A DNA stretch of 25,144 nt from JASLBX01 sp036374175 (lineage in GTDB: Bacteria; Actinomycetota; Actinomycetes; Jiangellales; Jiangellaceae): the NCBI GenBank assembly GCA_036374175.1, contig DASUUH010000017.1:1-25144 (forward strand), in the 5' to 3' direction. Under the pieces are notes generated by a model. That model was not told the origin of the DNA. It did not search any database and saw only the letters and a program-made list of their open reading frames with translations. Shown here one piece after another: positions 1 through 7,564 of the stretch. Each line of letters starts with the position of its first letter. The stretch's first letter is position 1. Both the position numbers and the translations under genes were made by a program.

Positions 1-43
1 CGTGGTAGGGGACAACTGCCAATGAACAACGCGAGGGGGAGGG

Positions 44-1228
44 TCAGGGAAGGGAGTGGGGGTGGATGTGGCCGACAGCGACGATCTGAACCTCCACGCC
101 GTACACGCGGGACGGCACATCCGGCACGTCCGACTCGTCGACCACGTTGACCCGTACCGCGTACCGGCCGTGCCACCGCGTGATCCCCACACCGCCGACC
201 CGCGGGTCTTCGCTGAGTTGGGTGGCCAGGACCTCTTTGGCCGCTCGAGCTTCCGCTACCCCCGGCTCGCCACCGGCGGCCGCACCGGCGAACCGCACGC
301 CGAGCTCGTCGAGCACCACCCCGATCGGATTGCAGTACGTCAACCCCTGCCCGCCGGGGCCGCCGCGCTCACTGCCGGCGAACAGCAGCCCCACCGCAGA
401 ACTCGACCCCGGGTCGTAGACGACAGACCCGCTGTCGCCGCCGGCCGAGAAGGGCCCAGGTTCCGCGCCGGCGATCTCGATCTGGTCGTCGAACCGGACC
501 AACCCGATGGGGTACTGGACGGTGAGCCCATCGAGTTCGATCGCCGACACCTCGCCACGGGTCAGCCCGGTCGTCCGGCCGGCCTTCTCTACCGGCTGGC
601 CGAGTTCGGCCTCGGCGATCCCGGTCAGCGGGCCCGCGGGGTATGACACGTCGAACTCGACCCCGTCGTCCAACACGGCCGTCGCGGCATCGACCACGTT
701 CGGCCGCTCACGCAGCAGCGGGGCGACACGCCCAAGCGTGCCGATCCGGTCCTGCGGCGCCCACCCGCCGTCGGCCGGCCCCGGCTGGACGACGACATCG
801 CCGGGCGCAGCGCGGCCGGAGTCGGCCAGGACATGATTGTTGGACAGCACGTGAGGCCGCTCGTCGTCAGCGGAAAGGACGAACCCGCCGATGGTGCCGG
901 CCGTGACACCGACGTGAGCTACCGATAGGCCCGCGCGCAGCGGGCGGCCACGCGCCTGCAAGTCGTTCGCACCCCACTGCTGGGCTGTTACCGCACCGAC
1001 GTCCCGGATATCACACGCCGTACCGGCCAGGGAATGCCCGCGTTCCACCACAATGTCGGCAAGCCCGGACTGCCCGGAGTGCCGTACCGCAACGCCGTAC
1101 TCCCCGGCCGAGATGGATAGCCCCACCGCTACGAGGGCCGGTTCGCCCGCTGCGATGCGCTCCATCACCAGCGGAGCAAGTTCGCGCCGCAGTTCTGCCT
1201 TCAGCTCGCGGGCCGCTTCGACACGCAT
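44..1228 (-). CDS. Trypsin-like serine protease without signal peptide
   Basis: The predicted protein is 394 aa with a chymotrypsin-like core. Reading from the ATG at 1228, the likely catalytic triad is His132 (in LSNNHVLA), Asp180 (in NVVDAA) and Ser266 (in GGDSGSVV). This matches a bacterial trypsin-like family related to plant NAL1-type proteases rather than secreted trypsins. There is no signal peptide or membrane segment, so a cytoplasmic location is inferred. The segment before the core (about 34-80) and the C-terminal segment (about 345-387) resemble each other, each with a VG(I/L)...GxYxVxV pattern, so a small domain seems to flank the protease on both sides. The start at 1228 lies 4 nt after the upstream stop. 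An upstream start at 1297 would overlap that gene by 65 nt and is less likely. The substrate is unknown. It is the last gene of the nucleoside-uptake operon, a link that may only be transcriptional. Confidence 0.8.
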   Translation of the reverse strand: MRVEAARELKAELRRELAPLVMERIAAGEPALVAVGLSISAGEYGVAVRHSGQSGLADIVVERGHSLAGTACDIRDVGAVTAQQWGANDLQARGRPLRAGLSVAHVGVTAGTIGGFVLSADDERPHVLSNNHVLADSGRAAPGDVVVQPGPADGGWAPQDRIGTLGRVAPLLRERPNVVDAATAVLDDGVEFDVSYPAGPLTGIAEAELGQPVEKAGRTTGLTRGEVSAIELDGLTVQYPIGLVRFDDQIEIAGAEPGPFSAGGDSGSVVYDPGSSSAVGLLFAGSERGGPGGQGLTYCNPIGVVLDELGVRFAGAAAGGEPGVAEARAAKEVLATQLSEDPRVGGVGITRWHGRYAVRVNVVDESDVPDVPSRVYGVEVQIVAVGHIHPHSLP

Positions 1229-1232
1229 GGCT

Positions 1233-1679
1233 TCAGCCGGCAGGCGGTGCGCTCGGCGTGCCAGGGGTGCCCGGGGTGCCGGGCGTGTCCGACCCACTCA
1301 CCGACCGTCCGAAATACGCCCGCGGCTCTGCGCCGAGCAGCACCCACAGCGCCACCGCGGGAACGAACCCCTGGCTGATCAGCGACCGGTCGCCCTCGAC
1401 GACGGCCCGGACGATGGCCAGCGCTACGGAGGCGCCCAGGAGGCCGAGGGCTGCGAAGTAGCCGAGCCGGCTGCCACGAAGCATGCCGCGGCCAACGGCG
1501 AAATAACCCGCTCCGAACACGAGCATGAGCGCACCGATCAGTGAATTGGAACGCTCCGGGCTTACCAGCCCGATGGTGCCGACCGCGATGTACAGCACCC
1601 CGCCGACAACGAGCAGCCAGGCCACCATCTTCGCGCCCACGGGAAGCTCGGCCGGCCGGGTCTCCTGGGTCGAGTTCAT
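1233..1679 (-). CDS. Small membrane protein, about four TM helices
   Basis: A 148-aa hydrophobic protein of unrecognised family. Four hydrophobic segments are visible at roughly residues 18-40, 47-62, 71-91 and 101-116. They are followed by a cytoplasmic-looking tail ending in three tandem Pro-Gly-Thr units (residues 133-141), encoded by a degenerate 9-bp tandem repeat. The ATG at 1679 overlaps the cdd stop codon in an ATGA arrangement, which fixes the start and implies translational coupling. A longer reading frame upstream runs out of frame through cdd and is not coding. No function can be assigned from sequence; position suggests co-expression with the nucleoside transporter. Confidence 0.75.
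   Translation of the reverse strand: MNSTQETRPAELPVGAKMVAWLLVVGGVLYIAVGTIGLVSPERSNSLIGALMLVFGAGYFAVGRGMLRGSRLGYFAALGLLGASVALAIVRAVVEGDRSLISQGFVPAVALWVLLGAEPRAYFGRSVSGSDTPGTPGTPGTPSAPPAG
1257..1283 (-). repeat. Three degenerate 9-bp tandem units encoding Pro-Gly-Thr x3
   Basis: Three imperfect copies of a 9-bp GC-rich unit lie near the 3' end of the small membrane protein gene and encode PGT-PGT-PGT. The unit is in frame, so copy-number change would only lengthen or shorten the tail. Confidence 0.7.
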
Positions 1680-2074
1680 GCCTGCAGATCCTCCGGCCCG
1701 AAGGCCTGCGGGAGGATCTCGCTCATCGGCAGGATTCCCTCCGGCGTGTCGACCAATAGGCCCGCTCCGCCATGTTCCCACAGCAACTGGCGGCACCGGC
1801 CGCATGGCATCAGACGCTGGCCCTTGCCTCCGACGCAGGTGAAGGCCACCAGCCGGCCACCACCCCCGGCATGCAGGGACGAGACGCAGCCACATTCGGC
1901 GCACAACGTGACTCCGTAGGCGGCATTCTCCACGTTGCAGCCCACGACGACGCGGCCGTCGTCGACCAGCGCAGCGGCACCCACCGGGAAGGACGAGTAC
2001 GGCGCATACGCCCGGTCCCGCACGGCCACTGCCGCCTCGCGCAGCGCCTCCCAGTCGATCGCTGGATCGGTCAT
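1676..2074 (-). CDS. cdd: Cytidine deaminase
   Basis: The protein is 132 aa, the usual length of a homotetrameric zinc cytidine deaminase that converts cytidine and deoxycytidine to uridine and deoxyuridine in pyrimidine salvage. The zinc and catalytic signature is clear: Cys58 with catalytic Glu60 (TLCAE), and Cys91/Cys94 in PCGRCRQ. The N-terminal APYSSFPVGAA and GCNVENAAYG segments are typical substrate-binding motifs. CAECGCV in place of the common CAERTA is a variant I recall from mycobacterial enzymes. The ATG at 2074 overlaps the permease stop (ATGA) and the cdd stop overlaps the next ATG, so both junctions suggest translational coupling. Placement directly after nucleoside permeases supports deamination of imported cytidine. 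Confidence 0.95.
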   Translation of the reverse strand: MTDPAIDWEALREAAVAVRDRAYAPYSSFPVGAAALVDDGRVVVGCNVENAAYGVTLCAECGCVSSLHAGGGGRLVAFTCVGGKGQRLMPCGRCRQLLWEHGGAGLLVDTPEGILPMSEILPQAFGPEDLQA

Positions 2075-3360
2075 GCCTTGATATATGGCTCGCCGTCGGC
2101 GGCCGGCGGGCGGACCCGGCCGACGAACCCGGCCACGGCGAAGATGGTTACGAGGTACGGCGCCATCAGCATGAATTCGCTGGGAATCGGTGTGCCGATG
2201 ATGCCGAGCACGCTCTGCAGGTTGTTCGCGAAGCCGAACAGCAGGCCCGCGAAGACGGCTCCGATCGGACTCCAGCGACCGAGGATCATCGCGGCCAGCG
2301 CAATGAAGCCCTGCCCCGCCGTCATTTCGCGGCTGAACAGGCCGGACACGCCCAGAGTGAAGTACGCCCCGCCGAAGCCGGCCACCGCACCGCCGATCAG
2401 TACGTTCCGGAACCGCGTCCTGTTGACGTTGATGCCCGCCGTGTCGGCCGCCTCCGGGTGCTCGCCGACCGCACGCACGCGCAGCCCCCAGCGACTCCGG
2501 AATAGCGCGATGTGAACGACGATGACGATGACGTACAGGAAGTAGACGATCACGTTCTGGTCGAACAGCACCGGACCGATGATCGGGATGTCGCCCAGCA
2601 CCGGAATCTTCATCCGCAGGAAGCGGCCTGGCGAGTTCCACGTGGCCGGATCGGGGCTGAGCAGGCGCCCGAACAGGAAGTTCGTCAGCCCAATGACCAG
2701 GACGTTGAGAACGACGCCGACGATGATCTGGTTGACGAAGTACTTGACAGTGAACACTGCCAGCACGTACGCGACTAGCAGCCCGGCGATGGGCGCGGCG
2801 ATCAGCCCCACCCATGTGCTGCTGGTAAGCGAGGCCACTACGCCGGAAAGGAACGCGCCGAACAGCAGTTGGCCCTCGATCGCAATGTTGATCACCCCGG
2901 CCCGCTCGCAGAGCAACCCGGACAGTGCGCCAAAGATCAGCGGCACCGACAGTGCGACCGCACCCTGCAACAGGCTGGTCAGCGAGATCGTCGCGCCGGC
3001 GACCGCCCAGGTCAAGAACGCGAAGACGAACGCGAGCCCGAACATCACTGACAGCCACAGCGGCACCTTGCGGGCCTGGCGGACGAGCCAGAAGGCGTAC
3101 GCCGCGATGACCAACAACAGCACGCCGAGCAGGGTGCCGACCAGCCGCGACGGCAACGCGAACGGCTCGATCTGGACGAAGTCGCTGGAGGTCGAGACCC
3201 TGAATGTACTGTGCTCTCCCGACGGAGCGGCGATACCGAACACGACGAGCGCCACGACGCCGAACAGCGCCAATACGATCGGCGCCTTCCAGCTGCGGGT
3301 CAGGACGCGGGTCTGGTCGACGTCCGGAGCAGCCGGCTGAGTCGCGGTGTCTACGCTCAC
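2071..3360 (-). CDS. Nucleoside ABC transporter permease (BPD_transp_2), second subunit
   Basis: A 429-aa multi-spanning membrane protein of the branched-chain/sugar-type ABC permease family, comparable to NupQ of the Bacillus guanosine importer and to NupC of the lactic-acid-bacterial system. The family signature ERAGVINIAIEGQL lies at residues 152-165 and is the expected coupling region near the ATPase. Hydrophobic segments include about 27-44, 75-93, 103-122 and many more toward the C-terminus. The N-terminus carries about 25 extra hydrophilic residues. The chosen start is GTG at 3360, 4 nt after the stop of the first permease, with a GAAGGG-like ribosome site about 11 nt upstream. An ATG further upstream would read through the neighbouring gene. 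It pairs with the upstream permease as a heterodimer. Confidence 0.9.
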   Translation of the reverse strand: MSVDTATQPAAPDVDQTRVLTRSWKAPIVLALFGVVALVVFGIAAPSGEHSTFRVSTSSDFVQIEPFALPSRLVGTLLGVLLLVIAAYAFWLVRQARKVPLWLSVMFGLAFVFAFLTWAVAGATISLTSLLQGAVALSVPLIFGALSGLLCERAGVINIAIEGQLLFGAFLSGVVASLTSSTWVGLIAAPIAGLLVAYVLAVFTVKYFVNQIIVGVVLNVLVIGLTNFLFGRLLSPDPATWNSPGRFLRMKIPVLGDIPIIGPVLFDQNVIVYFLYVIVIVVHIALFRSRWGLRVRAVGEHPEAADTAGINVNRTRFRNVLIGGAVAGFGGAYFTLGVSGLFSREMTAGQGFIALAAMILGRWSPIGAVFAGLLFGFANNLQSVLGIIGTPIPSEFMLMAPYLVTIFAVAGFVGRVRPPAADGEPYIKA

Positions 3361-3364
3361 GTCA

Positions 3365-4585
3365 CTACCAACCCTTCGCCGCCGTGGCGACCGGCTCGGC
3401 CGCACGCACCCTGATCCGGAAGATTGCCCGCACGAGCGGCGGCGCCGCAATGAAGAGCACGATCAACGCCTGCACGACGAGCACGATGTCGATCGGCGTG
3501 CCGGTCCTCGACTGCATGGTGACACCACCAGCACGCAGCGCGCCGAACAAGATGCCGGCCGCGATCGTCCCCCACGGGTTGGCCCGGCCGAGCAACGCGA
3601 CAGTGATCGCGTCAAAGCCCAACCCACCGGAGATGCCAGGTGTCAGGTGCCGCTCGGTACCCAGCGCCAGGGACGCTCCCGCCAGCCCGGCGAGCGCTCC
3701 GGCGATCAGAAAGACAGCGACATAGGTGTTCGTCACCGACATCCCAGCTGTTGTCGCCGCGTTCGGGTTGTGCCCGACGGCGCGCAGCCGGAAGCCCAGC
3801 GTGCCACGCTCGAGCAGCCACCACACGAATGCGGCGGCCAGGATGGCCAGCACGAAACCGGCGTGCAGCCGCGAGGTGGCGAAGAACCGGGGCAGCTCCG
3901 CCGACTCGTGGACGAAGGGACTGATCGGGTCCGCCCGACCCGGCCGCTGAAAGGCACTCGTTGCCAGCACGTAGACGATCAGAAAGCGGGCGATGTTGTT
4001 GAGCATGATCGTCACGATCACCTCATGCGCCCCTGTCCTTGCCTTGAGCACACCGGCGATACCCGCCCAGATTGCCCCACCGACCAGGCCGGCGGTGACT
4101 GCAAGGGCGACGTGCACCACGACCGGCAGGTCGATTGCGAAACCTATGTAGCCAGCGAAGATCGCACCAAGGACGATCTGCCCTTCGGCCCCGATGTTGA
4201 ACAACCCTGCGCGGAAAGGCAGTGCCACCGCCAGACCCGCGGCGATGAGCGGAGTGGCATAGGCGAGCGTTTCGGCGAAGGGGCGGAGCGCCCGGCCGAT
4301 TGAGTATTCCCGGAAGTTGATCAGAGAGCCTTGGAACAGCGCTGAGTATGCGCTGCTCACCGACTGCCAGGCGGCACTGAACGTGTCGCCCGGCCGGCTG
4401 AAGAAGTAACTCGCCGCATCCTGCACTCGCGGGTCGGAGACCATGATCAGAAAGGCGCCGATTACCAGAGCAAGCACAACTGACAACAACGTCACCATCG
4501 CGTTGCCAGTAGCCAGCTCGCGCCAGAACCGCTGCCCGACGGTCGACCGCCGTTCGGCGTCGGCTGGGCGTTCGGACTCAGCCAC
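3365..4585 (-). CDS. Nucleoside ABC transporter permease (BPD_transp_2), first subunit
   Basis: A 406-aa integral membrane protein of the BPD_transp_2 family, comparable to NupP/NupB. The motif AGLFNIGAEGQIVLG at residues 126-140 is characteristic of this permease class. A first TM segment at about 31-50 is followed by a periplasmic-type stretch and a dense block of hydrophobic helices to the C-terminus. The start is GTG at 4585 and overlaps the end of the ATPase gene by 8 nt, so expression is probably coupled. Together with the next permease it should form the channel of a purine or general nucleoside importer. The specific ligand cannot be read from the sequence. Confidence 0.9.
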   Translation of the reverse strand: MAESERPADAERRSTVGQRFWRELATGNAMVTLLSVVLALVIGAFLIMVSDPRVQDAASYFFSRPGDTFSAAWQSVSSAYSALFQGSLINFREYSIGRALRPFAETLAYATPLIAAGLAVALPFRAGLFNIGAEGQIVLGAIFAGYIGFAIDLPVVVHVALAVTAGLVGGAIWAGIAGVLKARTGAHEVIVTIMLNNIARFLIVYVLATSAFQRPGRADPISPFVHESAELPRFFATSRLHAGFVLAILAAAFVWWLLERGTLGFRLRAVGHNPNAATTAGMSVTNTYVAVFLIAGALAGLAGASLALGTERHLTPGISGGLGFDAITVALLGRANPWGTIAAGILFGALRAGGVTMQSRTGTPIDIVLVVQALIVLFIAAPPLVRAIFRIRVRAAEPVATAAKGW

Positions 4586-6170
4586 GCGACTCTCCTTCGT
4601 CCTGGTGACCGACGACCTCGTCCGGGTGCTCTGCGATGGTCGGGTGCTCCGCTGCCTGCCGTGCGGCCTCGTCGGCGGGCACGCCGGCCATCATCAGCCC
4701 AAGGACGTCGCGATCGGTCTCGCCGTCGACGATCCCGACTGCCCGGCCCCGGTACATCACGAGGATCCTGTCGGCGAGCGCGCTGACCTCGTCCAGCTCG
4801 GTGGACACGATCAGCACGGCGGTGCCCTGATCGCGCTGGACGATGATCCGCCGGTGCACGAACTCGATCGAGCCGACGTCCAGGCCGCGGGTCGGCTGCG
4901 TAGCGATGAGCAGTCGCAGTGGCCTGGATAGCTCGCGGGCGACGACGACCTTCTGCTGGTTACCGCCGGACAGGGTCCCCGCGGGCGTGTCGATGCTGCC
5001 TGCCCGGATGTCGAACTCCTCGACCCGCTTGCGCGCGTTGTCCGCGACCACGCCGGGCTTCATCCCGATGCCGCTGGCGAACGGGGGACGGTCATAGAGG
5101 TCGAGGACGAGGTTCTCGGCGACCGTGAAGTCACCGACCAGCCCATCGACCTTCCGGTCTTCCGGAATGAAACCGACGCCGGCCCGCAGCGTGTCGCGTA
5201 CCGACCGGTCGATCAGCTCCACTCCTTCGAGAGTGACCGAACCGGTCACATGTTCCTGCAGGCCCATGATGGCCTCGACCAGCTCCGTCTGGCCGTTGCC
5301 CTGCACCCCCGCGACGGCAAGGATTTCGCCGCTGCGGACGTCGAAGCTGACGTCGTCGACGACTACTTGCTCGCGGTGGTCGACCACGGTCAACCCGTTC
5401 ACGGTCAATACCGGATCACCGGCCTCGGCCTTCGACTTGTCCACTACCAGGCTCACCGGCCGGCCTACCATCATCGAGGCCAACTCGGTCTCAGTGGCCG
5501 TCGGTTCTGCCTCACCCACCACTCGACCCAGCCGGATGACAGTGATGCGGTCGGCGATGGCTCTGACCTCGCGCAGCTTGTGTGTGATGAAGACGATCGA
5601 CGTGCCCGCTGCCTTGAGCTGACGCATGATCTCGATCAGCTCGTCCGTCTCCTGCGGCGTGAGCACCGCGGTCGGCTCGTCCAGGATCAGGACCCTGGCG
5701 TGGCGGACCAGCGCCTTAATGATCTCGACCCGTTGCTGGACGCCGACCGGCAGGTTCTCGACGACGGCGTCGGGGTCGACGTCGAACCCGTAATGTTCGG
5801 ACACCTCTCGGACCTGCGCCCTGGCGGCGTCCAGGTCGAGTAAGCCGGGCCCACGCGTCTGCTCCGCTCCGAGCATGACGTTCTCGGCCACCGTGAACAC
5901 CGGGACGAGCATGAAGTGCTGGTGCACCATGCCGATGCCGGCGGCCATCGCGTCGTTCGGCGATGAGAACGTCATCTTCTGGTCGTCGACCAGGATCTCG
6001 CCGTCGTCCGGGTCGAGAAGGCCGTACAGGACGTTCATCAGCGTCGTCTTGCCCGCGCCGTTCTCGCCGAGCAGGCCATGGATTTCACCCGGTTCGATGG
6101 TCAGATCGATCGCATCGTTGGCTACGACGGGACCGAACCGTTTGGTGATTCCCCGGAGCTCAAGCTTCAT
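4578..6170 (-). CDS. Nucleoside ABC transporter ATP-binding protein (two NBDs)
   Basis: A 530-aa duplicated ATPase of the RbsA/NupO type. The N-terminal NBD has an intact Walker A (GENGAGKT, 35-42), an unusual signature LPVGVQQ (140-146, where LSGGQ is the textbook form but LPVG/LSVG is common in this family) and Walker B LILDEP (161-166). The C-terminal NBD has a degenerate Walker A (GVQGNGQTE, 288-296), an intact LSGGNQQK (400-407) and TQPTRGLD (424-431), where Gln occupies the usual catalytic Glu position. This asymmetry is normal for the family, so one composite site probably hydrolyses ATP. The last about 30 residues are a charged His/Glu-rich tail. The gene follows the lipoprotein gene after a 126-nt spacer that contains a strong hairpin. 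Confidence 0.94.
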   Translation of the reverse strand: MKLELRGITKRFGPVVANDAIDLTIEPGEIHGLLGENGAGKTTLMNVLYGLLDPDDGEILVDDQKMTFSSPNDAMAAGIGMVHQHFMLVPVFTVAENVMLGAEQTRGPGLLDLDAARAQVREVSEHYGFDVDPDAVVENLPVGVQQRVEIIKALVRHARVLILDEPTAVLTPQETDELIEIMRQLKAAGTSIVFITHKLREVRAIADRITVIRLGRVVGEAEPTATETELASMMVGRPVSLVVDKSKAEAGDPVLTVNGLTVVDHREQVVVDDVSFDVRSGEILAVAGVQGNGQTELVEAIMGLQEHVTGSVTLEGVELIDRSVRDTLRAGVGFIPEDRKVDGLVGDFTVAENLVLDLYDRPPFASGIGMKPGVVADNARKRVEEFDIRAGSIDTPAGTLSGGNQQKVVVARELSRPLRLLIATQPTRGLDVGSIEFVHRRIIVQRDQGTAVLIVSTELDEVSALADRILVMYRGRAVGIVDGETDRDVLGLMMAGVPADEAARQAAEHPTIAEHPDEVVGHQDEGESRG

Positions 6171-6247
6171 CCGACCGCCTCTCTGGGCCCGAGCGCGTGC
6201 TCGTCACGGGTTACGAACCCGCCGTCAGCTTCGTACCGTAGCGACTC

Positions 6248-6286
6248 ACGCGCCGGGGACGGCACAAGGTGCCCTCCCCGGCGCGT
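6248..6286 (-). terminator. GC-rich hairpin between lipoprotein and ATPase genes
   Basis: Perfect 12-bp arms (ACGCGCCGGGGA at 6248-6259 and its complement at 6275-6286) enclose, after one C/C mismatch, a further GGCAC/GTGCC stem with an AAG loop. It begins 11 nt after the lipoprotein stop codon in the direction of transcription. No U-tract follows, as in many actinobacterial terminators. Its position fits partial termination or 3'-end stabilisation that keeps the binding protein in excess over the membrane complex. That role is inferred. Confidence 0.75.
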
Positions 6287-6296
6287 AACAGATGGC

Positions 6297-7406
6297 CTAC
6301 TGGAAGGCCGCGTCGGACTCGACTGTGATCTCGCCCGAGACGATCTGCTGCTTGAGCTGCTCCACCTCGTCCTTGAGCTCCTGCGGGACATCTTCGTCGA
6401 AGTCGTGGTACGGCGCGAGGCCGACGCCCTCGTTCTCCAGGGTCCCGATGAACGGCTCGTTGGAGAAGTTATCCCCGGCCGCGTCGGTGGCGGCGGTCTC
6501 GACCGCGACGGCGATGCCCTTCATCACGCTGGTGAGAATCAGGTCGTTGTAGTCCGGCACGGTTTCGTAGCCGTCGACGTCGACCCAGATCACCGACGTC
6601 TCGCCGGCGTCACGCGCGGCGATCGCAGCCTGCTCGCCCAGCGGACCGGCCACCGGCAGCAAGATGTCGGCGCCCTGGTCGATCAGGTTCTCGCTGATCT
6701 GCAGAGCAAGCGTGGTGTTGCTGAAGTCGCCCACGAACTGACCGTCCTGGGCCTCCTTGTCCCAACCGAGCACCTGCACGTCGGTGCCCTTTTGCTCGTT
6801 GTGGTACTGAACGCCGTCGTAGAAGCCGTCCATGAAGATCGTCACGGTCGGAATCTTGGCGCCGCCCCACGTCCCGACGCTGCCGGTTTCGCTGTACCCG
6901 GCGGCGAGATACCCGGCCAGGAACGCGGCCTCGTGGGTGTTGAAGACCAGCGGTTTGACGTTGTCGATCGGCTCTTCCCAGATGAAGTCGACGATCGCGA
7001 AGCTCTCTTCCGCGTTGGCCTCGGCGGCTGCTTGTGTCGTGTCGGCCAACAGGAAGCCGACGGTGACGATCAGGCCGCACTCCTCGGCGATCATGCTCTG
7101 GACGTTAGGCTCGTAGTCCGCGCCCGCGTTGGACTCTGCGAGCCGGGTGTCGGACACCGCCCCGGCACTCTGCGCCGCTTGTAGTCCCTCCCAGGCGGAC
7201 TGGTTGAACGACTTGTCATCGACGCCGCCCTCGTCGGTGACCATGCAGCCAATGAAGTCGGCCGCTGGTTCTTCGGTCATCTCATCCGTCGGCGACGCGC
7301 CCGGCTCAACGGTGTCGTCTGCATCGTCGTCCGGTGCCTCACCACAGGCCGCCAGTACTAGCGCAACGGCGCCTGCCGCAGCGGCGAGTCGAAATGTCTT
7401 GTTCAC
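6297..7406 (-). CDS. BMP-family nucleoside-binding lipoprotein
   Basis: A 369-aa extracytoplasmic substrate-binding lipoprotein of the BMP/Med (PnrA-like) family, which delivers purine or pyrimidine nucleosides to an ABC importer. From the GTG at 7406 there is a short signal peptide with lipobox LAAC, placing the lipidated Cys at 21. A low-complexity Asp/Glu/Pro/Thr linker spans about 22-50, followed by the binding domain. The segment GGVDDKSFNQSAWEG (60-74) is characteristic of the family, where Asp and Phe contact the nucleoside. The GTG is supported by GGAGGG 5 nt upstream; starting at the ATG at 7508 would bury the signal peptide. It is the first gene of the transporter operon and probably sits behind its promoter. 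Confidence 0.93.
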   Translation of the reverse strand: MNKTFRLAAAAGAVALVLAACGEAPDDDADDTVEPGASPTDEMTEEPAADFIGCMVTDEGGVDDKSFNQSAWEGLQAAQSAGAVSDTRLAESNAGADYEPNVQSMIAEECGLIVTVGFLLADTTQAAAEANAEESFAIVDFIWEEPIDNVKPLVFNTHEAAFLAGYLAAGYSETGSVGTWGGAKIPTVTIFMDGFYDGVQYHNEQKGTDVQVLGWDKEAQDGQFVGDFSNTTLALQISENLIDQGADILLPVAGPLGEQAAIAARDAGETSVIWVDVDGYETVPDYNDLILTSVMKGIAVAVETAATDAAGDNFSNEPFIGTLENEGVGLAPYHDFDEDVPQELKDEVEQLKQQIVSGEITVESDAAFQ

Positions 7407-7564
7407 GTGTGCCCTCCAGGCCCCCGAGAATAGATCTGCGCGGCAGACTATACGGCCTGCTGCACCATGCTTTAGGGACGTAGGTCCCCGATGCCGACCT
7501 GTAATCAACCTGGCTTCGGAACCTGACCTCGGTTGCCCACAGATCGGTCAATTCCGCCCGTAAG
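7407..7564 (-). promoter_or_regulatory. Probable promoter/leader region of the nucleoside transporter operon
   Basis: This 158-nt gap lies between the mutase stop and the lipoprotein start. It holds a candidate -10 box TATAGT (7452-7447 reading minus strand), about 41 nt before the start codon, with no convincing -35. A small hairpin (GGGAC/GTCCC, 7475-7488) lies just upstream. I see no purine-riboswitch core. The promoter call rests mainly on position. Confidence 0.35.
7412..7417 (-). promoter_or_regulatory. Ribosome binding site fixing the GTG start of the BMP lipoprotein
   Basis: GGAGGG lies 5 nt before the GTG at 7406. It decides for this start over upstream in-frame codons and agrees with the signal-peptide position. 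Confidence 0.8.

Noticed and set aside
1676..3058. A 460-codon minus-strand frame that could be read as a long N-terminal extension of cytidine deaminase
   Set aside because: The extension overlaps the permease gene in another frame. The ATG at 2074 with the ATGA overlap and normal family length is far better.
3347..4303. A 318-codon plus-strand open frame rich in His, Gln, Asp and Arg
   Set aside because: It is antisense to the first permease gene, which has clear family motifs; this frame shows no fold signature.
6078..7184. A 368-codon plus-strand open frame
   Set aside because: It crosses the antisense of the ATPase start, the hairpin and the lipoprotein gene; no recognisable domain.
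7407..7564. Purine riboswitch upstream of the nucleoside-binding lipoprotein
   Set aside because: I could not find the conserved junction core or paired kissing loops; only a small hairpin is present.
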